Assembly (NCBI GenBank): GCA_030447045.1
Contig: JAUJMB010000030.1
Location: 1 to 12,542 of the forward strand
Direction: 5' to 3'
DNA length: 12,542 nucleotides
Source of the DNA: Rubrobacteraceae bacterium
Lineage (GTDB): Bacteria > Actinomycetota > Rubrobacteria > Rubrobacterales > Rubrobacteraceae
Shown here: piece by piece, positions 5,872 to 12,378 of the stretch
Numbering within the stretch: the stretch's first letter is position 1
Layout: each line of letters starts with the position of its first letter
The notes under the pieces: model-generated
Told to the model about the DNA's origin: nothing
What the model saw: the letters and a program-made list of their open reading frames with translations, nothing else
Database searches by the model: none
Program-made: the position numbers and the translations under genes

Positions 5872-7401
5872 GTGGACACCGTAATAAACGACTTCGTGCA
5901 GGTCTTGAGGCGTCACCAGCTCAGGGTCTCCCCCGCCGAGAGCATCGACGCGCTGCACGCGCTCGGGCAGGTAGGGCTTAAGGAGAGGGAGGTCGTGCGC
6001 GACACGCTGCGGGCGACGCTGGTCAAGAACGGGGAGGACGCCGGCACCTTCGACCGGCTCTTCGACCTGTTCTTCGACATGCGCCCCACCGCGGAGAAGC
6101 CCAAGGCGAAGGTCAAGGTTCCCGGGCACGACCACGATCACGGCCCGCCGCCCGCGAGGCTGGAGCTGGGCGAGGAGGCGGGGGGCGAGGAGCCGGGGGA
6201 AGAAGGCCACAGCCACGACACGGACGAGTCCACGGAGATGCGCAGGTTCTTCGAAGAGGACCGGATGCGCCCCTCAAACGACATCCACGGCGACGCGGAG
6301 AGGATGAGGCTCTCGATGTTCTCCCAGGAGTTGATCCTGAACCGCAAGCCGGGTGCTATGGAGAGCGCGCTGCAGCGCCTGACCTACCACATGCGCGTGA
6401 GGAGGTCTCGCAACATGTTCAGCCCGGGCGGCCTCGTTCCCGGTTTGGGCGGAGAGGAGATACCGCTCGACGTCTCCGCGGTGGACCTGGAGGACCTCGT
6501 CGGGCACCTGCACGAGCTGGAGGTGGACGAGGCGCTAATCGCCGAGCTCGAAGCCCAGGCCGAGAACATCCTCAAAGGCTTGCCCGACCTGATAAAGCAG
6601 ATGCAGGAGCGCGAGAAGCTCCTCAAAAAAGACGCGAAGGACGACTCGGAGATCCGGCGCCGGGCGCTGCGCAAGATGCTCGACTTCTCCGCCTCCGAGC
6701 AGCGCGAGATGGAGGCGGCGATACGGCGCGTGGCGCGCAAGATCCAGGGCGCCAAGACCCGCCGCCTGAAGGAGGACCGCATCGGGCGCATAAGCGTCCC
6801 CCACACCCTCCGCCACAACGTGCGCTACGACGGCGTACCCTTCGACCCCGTGCTGCGCCGGCGCCGCGAAGGCAAGCCGCGTGTCGCATTGTTATGCGAC
6901 GTTAGTCTAAGCACGCGGAACCTGAGCCGGTTCTGGCTGCACATGATCTACCAGATGCAGAGCCTGTTCTCGAAGGTGAGGACGTTCGTGTTCGTGGCGG
7001 ACGCGGTGGAGGTGACGCAGGTCTTCGAAGAGCGCGACATGAACCGGGCTGTGGACGAGATCTTCTCCGGCCGCATCATCGACGCCGACGTCAACAGCGA
7101 TTTCGGGAAGGCCGCGGAGCAGTTCAAGGACCGCTACCTGCCGACCATAAACCACCGCACGACCCTCGTGGTCTTGGGCGACGGGCGCAACAACGGCAAA
7201 TGGGCCAACGTGGCGGCCTTCGAGGAGATAGCGCAGCACGCGCGGCAGGTCATCTGGATCACGCCCGAGCCGAAGTGGGGCTGGTCTCTTGGCTCGTGCG
7301 ACATGCCCCTCTACGAGCCGTTGTGCGACCGCGTCGAGGTGGTCCGCACCGTGGACCAGCTCGCCGGCGTCGCCGAAGAGCTCGTGAAGGCCCGCTCGTG
7401 A
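5872..7401 (+). CDS. VWA-domain protein, CoxE-like, with His/Glu-rich segment
   Basis: A 509-residue cytosolic partner of MoxR-type ATPases. Residues 1-70 resemble the CoxE N-terminus (FVQVLRRHQLRVSPAESIDAL). Residues 84-120 form a low-complexity His/Glu/Gly segment (GHDHDHG and EEGHSHD) that could bind metal. Residues about 200-300 are charged, helical and possibly coiled-coil. The VWA domain starts near 335; its MIDAS D-V-S-L-S lies at 343-347, with a second acidic position in GDGRNN (436-441). GTG 5872 is chosen: AGGGG (5861-5865) overlaps the preceding stop at 6 bases. CoxE and MoxR/CoxD proteins work as a pair in metalloenzyme maturation, so a client enzyme is expected; the adjacent alcohol dehydrogenase is one candidate. 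The stop overlaps the Nudix start as GTGA. Confidence 0.88.
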   Translation: MDTVINDFVQVLRRHQLRVSPAESIDALHALGQVGLKEREVVRDTLRATLVKNGEDAGTFDRLFDLFFDMRPTAEKPKAKVKVPGHDHDHGPPPARLELGEEAGGEEPGEEGHSHDTDESTEMRRFFEEDRMRPSNDIHGDAERMRLSMFSQELILNRKPGAMESALQRLTYHMRVRRSRNMFSPGGLVPGLGGEEIPLDVSAVDLEDLVGHLHELEVDEALIAELEAQAENILKGLPDLIKQMQEREKLLKKDAKDDSEIRRRALRKMLDFSASEQREMEAAIRRVARKIQGAKTRRLKEDRIGRISVPHTLRHNVRYDGVPFDPVLRRRREGKPRVALLCDVSLSTRNLSRFWLHMIYQMQSLFSKVRTFVFVADAVEVTQVFEERDMNRAVDEIFSGRIIDADVNSDFGKAAEQFKDRYLPTINHRTTLVVLGDGRNNGKWANVAAFEEIAQHARQVIWITPEPKWGWSLGSCDMPLYEPLCDRVEVVRTVDQLAGVAEELVKARS

Positions 7402-7937
7402 TCGAGAACCATCGGGAGGTCCCCTTCTCCCCGACCGAGCCCTTCCGCTTCTGCCCGGCGGACGGTACGGGACTCGAAGGCCCGCGGCCGAGCGGGGGCG
7501 TTACGTGCCCCACGTGCGGCCGGTCGTGGTACCGGAACCCGGCGCCGGCGGTGGGGGCCGCGATCGTAAGCGGCGACAAGGCGCTGGTCACGGTGCGGGC
7601 GCGGGAGCCGTACTCGGGCAAGATAGACGTGCCGGGCGGTTTCCTGGGGTTGGGGGAGCATCCCGTGGACGGCCTCAAGCGGGAGGTCAGGGAGGAGCTG
7701 GGGTTGGAGATAGAGGTCGACCCTACGCCCGTGCTCCTCGCCCCCCACACGTACGGCCCGGACGGGGTCTGGGCGCTGGCCATCGGGTTCAGGGCGCGCG
7801 TCCTGAAGGGCACGCCGGACCCCGCCGACGACGTGGCCGAGGCGCTTTGGATCGGCGCGGGAGAGGTGGACGGCGTAGACTTCGCCTGGGAGCACGACCG
7901 CGGGTTCGTGCGAGCGGCCCTGGAACAGAGTGACTAG
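7398..7937 (+). CDS. Nudix hydrolase with partial zinc ribbon
   Basis: A 179-residue Nudix enzyme; the family cleaves nucleoside diphosphates linked to another group, with a divalent metal. The Nudix box is complete: G81, x5, E87, x7, R95-E96-V97-x-E99-E100-x-G102-L103, the consensus GX5EX7REUXEEXGU. An N-terminal segment like the zinc ribbon of NudC-type and ADP-ribose pyrophosphatase-like members is present but incomplete. CPTCG supplies C37 and C40, while the first knuckle keeps only C19 (FCPADG). The exact substrate cannot be read from the sequence. GTG 7398 overlaps the stop of the VWA gene by three bases, indicating translational coupling. Upstream in-frame codons lie inside the VWA gene and are not used. 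Confidence 0.88.
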   Translation: MIENHREVPFSPTEPFRFCPADGTGLEGPRPSGGVTCPTCGRSWYRNPAPAVGAAIVSGDKALVTVRAREPYSGKIDVPGGFLGLGEHPVDGLKREVREELGLEIEVDPTPVLLAPHTYGPDGVWALAIGFRARVLKGTPDPADDVAEALWIGAGEVDGVDFAWEHDRGFVRAALEQSD

Positions 7938-7946
7938 GAGAGGCGA

Positions 7947-8699
7947 GTGGCGGCTCTGGACGGCTGGCTAGAAGGTTTCATGCACGGCCCGGCGAGCCTG
8001 GGGCTCGTGCTCGTGGTCAGCGCCCTCCTGGGTCTCAGGCACGCCTCGGACCCGGACCACCTGGCGGCGGTGACGACCCTGATCGCCTCGGAAGAGGACC
8101 ACGGGAAGCTCCGCAAGGCTGGCGTTATGGGCCTCGTGTGGGGGGCCGGGCACGGCACGACGCTCGTGCTGATCGGGCTGCCCCTCGTGCTTTTTAATCG
8201 CTCCTTGCCAGGGGTCGTGCAGCAGGCCGCCGAGGCCCTCATCGGGGCGATAATAATCCTCCTGGCCGCGAGGCTGCTCGGGCGCTGGCGGCGCGGCCTC
8301 TTCCACGTCCACACCCACACCCACGGCGGCGGCGAGCCCCACCGCCACGTCCACTCCCACGCGCGGCACGAGGCCCACGAGCACGCCCACAAGAGGCGCA
8401 CGCCCTTGGGTGCCTACGGCGTCGGCCTCGTGCACGGCATCGGCGGCTCGGGCGGGCTCACGCTGCTGCTGCTCTCGACCATCTCGGACAAGGCCCAGGC
8501 CGCCGGCGCGCTGGTGCTCTTCGCCGTCGGCACGGCGGTCTCCATGGCCCTGCTCTCCACGGCCTTCGGCCTCGCGATAGCCGGCGGGCCGCTCGGCAGG
8601 AACTTCGAGAGAGTAGCGCCGGTGCTCGGCGTGCTCGGCGTGGCGTTCGGGGCCTGGTACGCGCTGGGCGCTTTGGGGATGGTAGTGTACCCGTTCTAG
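7947..8699 (+). CDS. NiCoT-like nickel/cobalt transporter (HoxN/UreH type)
   Basis: A 250-residue membrane protein likely to move nickel or cobalt. RHASDPDHLAAV (31-42) contains the HX4DH signature of the NiCoT superfamily (H32, D37, H38) in the first helix pair. GAGHGTT (66-72) and VHGIGGSG (162-169) are the next conserved polar motifs. Hydrophobic helices lie near 17-46, 57-82, 92-112, 155-178, 185-212 and 224-246. The loop at 120-148 holds 12 histidines in 29 residues, alternating as H-V-H-T-H-T-H, a probable metal-binding loop. GTG 7947 follows AGGAGAGG (7936-7943), which overlaps the Nudix stop, so the gene belongs to the same operon. Length and motif order fit short UreH/RcnA-like members better than long HoxN, and export rather than uptake is possible. 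Confidence 0.85.
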   Translation: MAALDGWLEGFMHGPASLGLVLVVSALLGLRHASDPDHLAAVTTLIASEEDHGKLRKAGVMGLVWGAGHGTTLVLIGLPLVLFNRSLPGVVQQAAEALIGAIIILLAARLLGRWRRGLFHVHTHTHGGGEPHRHVHSHARHEAHEHAHKRRTPLGAYGVGLVHGIGGSGGLTLLLLSTISDKAQAAGALVLFAVGTAVSMALLSTAFGLAIAGGPLGRNFERVAPVLGVLGVAFGAWYALGALGMVVYPF

Positions 8700-8733
8700 C
8701 TGTCAGCTATGGGCCATCGGCTATCAGCTTTTT
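8698..8733 (+). terminator. Imperfect palindrome with T5 run after the transporter gene
   Basis: The arms AGCTG (8698-8702) and CAGCT (8725-8729) enclose AGC/GCT and ATGG/CCAT pairings, and T5 follows at 8729-8733. It begins within the transporter stop codon. It fits an intrinsic terminator ending the moxR-to-transporter operon. Confidence 0.55.
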
Positions 8734-8760
8734 ACTCCCAAGACGGGGACGGCAACTACA

Positions 8761-8774
8761 GGACCACGAGGTCC
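8761..8774. promoter_or_regulatory. Short palindrome upstream of the DUF4242 gene
   Basis: GGACC-acga-GGTCC, perfect 5-base arms, lies 16 bases before the DUF4242 start. It could be an operator or a leader hairpin. I see no clear promoter elements around it. Confidence 0.3.
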
Positions 8775-8790
8775 GGAAAGAGAGGACGCA

Positions 8791-9072
8791 ATGCCCAAGT
8801 ACGTGATCGAGAGGGAACTGCCGGGGGCCGGGGATCTGTCGGCGGAGGAGCTGCAGGGTATCTCGCAGACCTCCTGCAACGTCCTCAACGAGATGGGGCC
8901 GCAGATACAGTGGGTCCAGAGCCAGGTGACGGACGACAAGATCTACTGCACCTACATCGCCCCGAACGAGGAGATGATCCGCCAGCACGCCGAGCAGGGC
9001 GGCTTCCCGGCCAACAAGGTCTCCGAGGTCCGCTCGGTTATCGACCCGACCACCGCGGAGTCAGCCGGGTAG
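8791..9072 (+). CDS. DUF4242 protein (SCO4226-like, nickel-associated family)
   Basis: A 93-residue soluble protein with the DUF4242 pattern: it opens M-P-K-Y-V-I-E-R, has a central block of Q-W-V-Q-S-Q-V then K-I-Y-C-T-Y-I-A, and later H-A-E-Q-G-G-F-P and V-S-E-V-R. The family has a ferredoxin-like fold. From memory, its Streptomyces coelicolor member SCO4226 was described as nickel-binding and nickel-responsive. H76... type ligands cannot be assigned here, but His, Cys and acidic residues are available. ATG 8791 follows GAGAGGA (8780-8786) at 4 bases. It lies just after the NiCoT-like transporter on the same strand, separated by a likely terminator, so it is probably a separate transcription unit. 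The neighbourhood strengthens a link to nickel; the molecular role is unknown. Confidence 0.85.
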   Translation: MPKYVIERELPGAGDLSAEELQGISQTSCNVLNEMGPQIQWVQSQVTDDKIYCTYIAPNEEMIRQHAEQGGFPANKVSEVRSVIDPTTAESAG

Positions 9073-9079
9073 AGCCGGA

Positions 9080-9097
9080 CCCCCTTTTAACTGGGGG
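9080..9097 (+). terminator. C5/G5 hairpin after the DUF4242 gene
   Basis: CCCCC (9080-9084) and GGGGG (9093-9097) flank an 8-base AT-rich loop, 7 bases past the DUF4242 stop. It is the first of two tandem stems. Confidence 0.4.
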
Positions 9098-9098
9098 C

Positions 9099-9126
9099 GG
9101 CGGGCGGGTTTGAAAACTCGCCCGCC
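9099..9126. terminator. Strong hairpin after the DUF4242 gene
   Basis: GGCGGGCG (9099-9106) and CGCCCGCC (9119-9126) are perfect 8-base arms. A G-T wobble and a GTTT/AAAC inner pairing extend the stem. There is no T-tract, but position and strength suit a transcript end. Confidence 0.55.
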
Positions 9127-9498
9127 TACGGGGTGGTGCAGGACGACGGGCCTCTCGGGGTTCGCCGGCCTACGCAAGGTAACCCCTCTCTAGCCAGACC
9201 GCCGACCGGCGCAGGAGCGCATCTCGGTGCGCTTGGCCTCGGGTCGTCCCGGAGGAGCGCAACTGAAGGGTCCCGTTGACGGCCGCTGTACTCTGCATCA
9301 CGTCGAAGGTCGGGACGACGCCTCCGACGACCGCGACGATAACGCGGGCGACCGCGGTGGCGACGGCTAGGCGGCTCCGATCGTGGCGGGGTCCTGTAGG
9401 TCAGAGCGGTTCGGGAGTCCGGGGCCGGCGCAAACGTTGTGGACCATAGATCTGCGGCGGCGGGTTCCCCGTTCCGGTGGAAATTGGGGGCCGTCCGC
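9127..9498. other. Gene-poor stretch with a possible decayed membrane-protein remnant
   Basis: No intact gene is visible. On the minus strand 9400-9173 is open for 76 codons and includes a Val/Ala-rich segment (about 9370-9305, R-L-A-V-A-T-A-V-A-R-V-I-V-A-V-V) that could span a membrane. No start codon precedes that segment. It may be a relic or chance; the rest holds nothing I can name. Confidence 0.35.
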
Positions 9499-9777
9499 TC
9501 AGTGGCGGCTCGTGAACCACCGCTGCCACCTCCACCAGGGCACGTGGATCGTCACCTTGCCGGCGGGCCAGGGCATGGAGACGGCGGGGCGTCCCTCCCT
9601 CTTGGCGTCCCTATACTCCGCCTCGGTCGCCACCCAGACGACGACGCCGCCCCGCTCGTAGGAGAGCGGACCTGAGACGGCCCTGAAGCCGTTCAGGGTC
9701 TCGCCGTTCTCGGCGAGCAGGCCCACCTGCTGGCCCGGGTCGGGCACGAGTGGCGGTCTGTTCTTTCCAAACGTCAT
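9499..9777 (-). CDS. Small Trp-rich hypothetical protein
   Basis: A 92-residue protein I do not recognise. Most codons end in G or C, as in neighbouring real genes, which supports coding. The middle, GGVVVWVATEAEYRDAKREG, alternates hydrophobic and charged residues; the C-terminal part is basic and Trp-rich (PWWRWQRWF). No signal peptide or membrane segment is evident. ATG 9777 begins the frame but has no good Shine-Dalgarno. It is 60 bases downstream of the metallophosphoesterase stop on the same strand, so it may be the last gene of that operon, with a possible hairpin in the gap. Confidence 0.6.
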   Translation of the reverse strand: MTFGKNRPPLVPDPGQQVGLLAENGETLNGFRAVSGPLSYERGGVVVWVATEAEYRDAKREGRPAVSMPWPAGKVTIHVPWWRWQRWFTSRH

Positions 9778-9805
9778 CTACACCGGCCGCTTGATGGTCG
9801 CCAGG

Positions 9806-9834
9806 GGTCCCCGGGATTCTACCCGCCGGGGCAC
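9806..9834 (-). terminator. Hairpin just past the metallophosphoesterase stop
   Basis: CCCCGG (9809-9814) and CCGGGG (9826-9831) form a 6-base stem, extended by GGT/ACC pairs with one bulged base. It begins a few bases after the metallophosphoesterase stop. No T-tract is present. Confidence 0.35.
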
Positions 9835-9837
9835 CTC

Positions 9838-10680
9838 TCAAGCCCCCGGGGCGCGGAGCGTGAGCGCCGTGATCTCGGGCCTGCACCCGAACCGCAGCCG
9901 CGCGTGGACGGTCCCGAGGCCCCGGTTGGTGTACACGAGCATCCCCCCTACCCTGTGGAGCCCGCGGGTGTAGCGCTGCGAGAAGGGCGGCAGCACGGCC
10001 TTCCCGAGCAACGGCACCCGCACCTGCCCGCCGTGGGAGTGCCCGGAGAGCTGCAGGTCGAACCGGCCGGTCGCGGCGGCGACGTCGGCGAAGTCCGGCT
10101 CGTGGGCGAGCAGGACGGCCGCCCCCGAGGCGGGCAGGTCCTGCAAGACGAGGTCCAGGCGGCTCCTCCCCTCCATCACGTCGTCTATGCCGGCGACGTG
10201 GAGCTCGGAGTCCTCCCGCCCGAGCGTGACAGACTCGTTGAGCAGCTCCGTGAGGCCCGCCTCGCGGATGCAGCGCCGGATCAGCCCCACGTCCGTCAGG
10301 TAGTCGTGGTTGCCCAGGATGGCGAGGACGCCGTCTGGCGCGGAGAGGCGCCGCAGCGCCCCGACGAGCCGCCGCGTGTCGAGCCTCCTCGCCGAGTAGC
10401 TGGCGAAGTCGCCGGTGACGACGACGAGGTCGGGGCCTTCGGCGTTGACCATCTCGACCACGCGGTGCAGGCGCACGGGCTCCGACCAGTCGTCGAGGTG
10501 GAGGTCCCCGATCTGGACGATCCGGTACCCGTCGAAGGCCGCAGCCAGCCGCGGCAGGGTCAACTCCGGCCGCACGACCTCGAGCCGGCGCGGCTCGATC
10601 TCCCTCGCGTACAGCAGCCCTCCGGCACCGAGGAGCGCCGCGCCGGCGGCGAGGCGCCCGAAGCGACCGCGGGGCGCCAA
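9838..10680 (-). CDS. Membrane-anchored metallophosphoesterase (YkuE-like)
   Basis: A 280-residue binuclear metal phosphoesterase. After a short basic start, residues 10-24 form a hydrophobic segment (signal anchor or signal peptide). The catalytic motifs follow in the expected order: GDLHLD (58-63), GDFAS (90-94), GNHD (123-126), AHEPD (192-196) and GHSHGGQ (213-219); TNRGLG (251-256) is also conserved. This arrangement fits the YkuE/YaeI group, for which phospholipid or lipid A precursor substrates have been suggested; the substrate here is open. TTG 10680 is chosen because GGGAGG lies about 9 bases upstream inside the end of the SDR gene, which stops 3 bases before this start. The two are therefore one operon. 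Confidence 0.88.
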   Translation of the reverse strand: MAPRGRFGRLAAGAALLGAGGLLYAREIEPRRLEVVRPELTLPRLAAAFDGYRIVQIGDLHLDDWSEPVRLHRVVEMVNAEGPDLVVVTGDFASYSARRLDTRRLVGALRRLSAPDGVLAILGNHDYLTDVGLIRRCIREAGLTELLNESVTLGREDSELHVAGIDDVMEGRSRLDLVLQDLPASGAAVLLAHEPDFADVAAATGRFDLQLSGHSHGGQVRVPLLGKAVLPPFSQRYTRGLHRVGGMLVYTNRGLGTVHARLRFGCRPEITALTLRAPGA

Positions 10681-10683
10681 CCC

Positions 10684-11334
10684 CTATAGCCTCCCCAGCG
10701 CTTCCCGGATCGGCGTCTCCCCGGAGAGGATCTCGAAGGTCTTGCCGACGGTGTTTGGGGATTCCAGGGCGAAGGCGAAGGCCGCCGCCACGTCCTCGCG
10801 CGGGATCTCACCGCGCCTGCCCAGGCTCTCAGCCGCCTCGACCAGCCCCGTCCCCGCCTCCTCGGTGAGGCTCCCCGGGCGGATGATGGTCCACTCCAGG
10901 CCGCTCTCCCGCAGCCTCTCGTCGGCCTTGGCCTTCGCCCGCAGGTACGGCCTCATCGCCTCGGGCCCGGCCTCGGGGTCGCCGGCGCCAATCGAGGAGA
11001 GCATCAGGTAGCGCCCCGCGCCGTTCCTCTCTGCCGCCTCGACGAGCTTGGCGGCACCGCCGTAGTCCATCGTCTCCTTGCGGGCCGCGCCGCTCCCCGG
11101 CCCCGCCCCCGCGGCAAAGACCACAGCGTCGCACCCGGCGACCGCCTCCCCGACGCGTCCATCCACCTCGTCGCTCTCCAGGTCCACGAGCACCGGCTCC
11201 GCGCCGTCGGCCTCCACGTCCGCCAGCTGCTCCTCCTTGCGCACCAGGCCCCGCACCTCGTGCCCGCTACCCACCAGCGTCCTGACGAGCCTCCGCGCCG
11301 TCTTCCCGTGCGCCCCCGCCACAAGTACCCTCAC
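10684..11334 (-). CDS. Atypical SDR-family NAD(P)-binding protein
   Basis: A 216-residue Rossmann-fold protein of the short NAD(P)H-binding group (YhfK/YwnB-like, SDR_a5 type). The nucleotide motif is GAHGKTARRL (7-16), a variant of GxxGxxG. VVFAAGAG (71-78), LSSIGA (112-117), Y130-x-x-x-K134 and IIRPGSLT (150-157) follow as in the family. Such proteins act as flavin or NAD(P)H-linked reductases or as redox sensors; the substrate cannot be named. GTG 11334 has a strong Shine-Dalgarno, GGAGGAG (11347-11341 on this strand), 6 bases upstream. It leads the operon with the metallophosphoesterase. A -10-like TATAGA lies at 11373-11368, with no convincing -35. Confidence 0.86.
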   Translation of the reverse strand: MRVLVAGAHGKTARRLVRTLVGSGHEVRGLVRKEEQLADVEADGAEPVLVDLESDEVDGRVGEAVAGCDAVVFAAGAGPGSGAARKETMDYGGAAKLVEAAERNGAGRYLMLSSIGAGDPEAGPEAMRPYLRAKAKADERLRESGLEWTIIRPGSLTEEAGTGLVEAAESLGRRGEIPREDVAAAFAFALESPNTVGKTFEILSGETPIREALGRL

Positions 11335-11466
11335 GCAAAGCTCCTCCGTCTCGCCTGCCCCACCAAGTCTATATCCGCGCTGGCCCGGGGTCTCCCTGCC
11401 ACTATACTTGTCCCATGCCAGGCACGGAGCCGACGGGACGGCCGCACCGCAACCACGGCCTCTTCT

Positions 11467-11741
11467 CTGAAGCTCGAAGACTTCGCAGCCCTGGACACCG
11501 ACGCCTTCGTCGAGGAGGTACGCAAGCGCCGCCCGAAGGGCGAGGCCCGCCTTACCCCCGCCTCCCTGCGTGCCCTCCGCTCCGGCTACGAGGAAGGGGC
11601 CGTTCCGATCCGCGATGCCCGCGCCGAGGCCACCGTCTGGAGCGCCGCCTCTCCGACCTCGTGAACGAGGCCTACGGCCTCAGCCCAGAAGAAGTAGAAC
11701 TGCTCTGGAGCACCGCCCCGCCCCGGATGCCGCGGTTCTGA
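11467..11741 (+). pseudogene. Frameshifted 3' remnant of a DNA methylase/restriction-type gene
   Basis: Two frames together give one protein-like sequence of about 91 residues. The first frame (11467 to about 11630) reads K-L-E-D-F then ALDTDAFVEEVRKR, LTPASLRALR and DARAEA. The second (about 11632-11741) continues LERRLSDLVNEAYGLSPEEV and ELLWSTAPPRMPRF. The last block resembles C-terminal ends of large N6-adenine methylase/Eco57I-like restriction-modification proteins, as I recall. The join implies loss of one base near 11626-11634. No 5' part of such a gene is present; the sequence upstream runs into the oppositely oriented SDR gene. A 108-codon frame from ATG 11415 covers the region, but only its 3' half has protein-like composition. 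This is a relic or, for the frameshift alone, a sequencing error in a truncated gene. Confidence 0.55.
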
Positions 11742-11768
11742 CGAGGCCCGCGGGTGTACCCCGACGCT

Positions 11769-11795
11769 CGGAGAGGGTTCCTTCGATGATCTCCG
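11769..11795. promoter_or_regulatory. Inverted repeat upstream of the DoxX-like gene
   Basis: CGGAGA (11769-11774) and TCTCCG (11790-11795) are perfect 6-base arms around 15 bases. It lies between the pseudogene and the DoxX-like gene; terminator or operator roles are equally possible. An AT-rich TATATG (11819-11824) downstream may be a -10, without a matching -35. Confidence 0.25.
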
Positions 11796-11853
11796 CCGCG
11801 GCCGATCCCGTAGACATTTATATGCGACCCAACAACCCACCGAAAGGTTCCCC

Positions 11854-12378
11854 ATGCTAAATGCCCAATCGAAGTTTCACCGGATGGAGACGGATTTTAC
11901 GCGGTGGATGGTGGCCCACAGCCTCACGGTACTGCGCGTGAGCCTGGGCTTGATCTTCGTCCTCTTCGGCATCCTGAAGTTCTTTCCGAACGTGAGTCCG
12001 GCGCAGGAGTTGGCGACCCGGACGACGGAGGTGCTCACCTTCGGGCTGGTGCCGGCGGGCGTGGGCATCGTGCTGGTCGCGGCGCTGGAGTGCACCATCG
12101 GTCTCGGCCTGATCTCCGGCCGCTTCCTGCGCCTGACGCTGGCGCTCCTGGGCTTCCAGATGGTCGGGGCGATGTCGCCGCTCCTGTTCTTCACCGGCGA
12201 CCTCTTCGCCGGCCCTTACCACGCGCCCACCCTGACGGCGCAGTACATCCTGAAGGACGTGGTCCTGATCAGCGTGGGGCTCGTGCTCGGCGCCACCCTG
12301 CACGGCGGGCGTATCGTCTCCGAGCGGGTCCGGCGATCCGAAGACTACACCAGGTACCGCCCGGCCTCGTCCAAATAA
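11854..12378 (+). CDS. DoxX-like (DoxX/DUF417-type) membrane protein
   Basis: A 174-residue inner-membrane protein with four predicted helices at about 22-43, 64-88, 91-113 and 128-149. The pattern LRVSLGLIFVLFGILKF in the first helix, E-x-x-I-G-L-G-L and a Gly-Arg turn before the third, and Y-I-L-K-D-V-V in the fourth fit the DoxX superfamily, close to DUF417-like members. DoxX proteins are linked to quinone-dependent oxidation or to redox stress in other species; the role here is not known. ATG 11854 has AAAGG (11843-11847) 6 bases upstream. The 20-residue charged tail is cytoplasmic by prediction. The gene seems to be transcribed alone. Its 3' end overlaps a minus-strand small ORF by 34 bases. 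Confidence 0.82.
   Translation: MLNAQSKFHRMETDFTRWMVAHSLTVLRVSLGLIFVLFGILKFFPNVSPAQELATRTTEVLTFGLVPAGVGIVLVAALECTIGLGLISGRFLRLTLALLGFQMVGAMSPLLFFTGDLFAGPYHAPTLTAQYILKDVVLISVGLVLGATLHGGRIVSERVRRSEDYTRYRPASSK

Noticed and set aside
11415..11741. A 108-residue intact protein from ATG 11415
   Set aside because: Its first 70 residues are Arg/Pro/Gly-rich shadow sequence; protein-like sequence in that part is in another frame, which points to a frameshifted relic.
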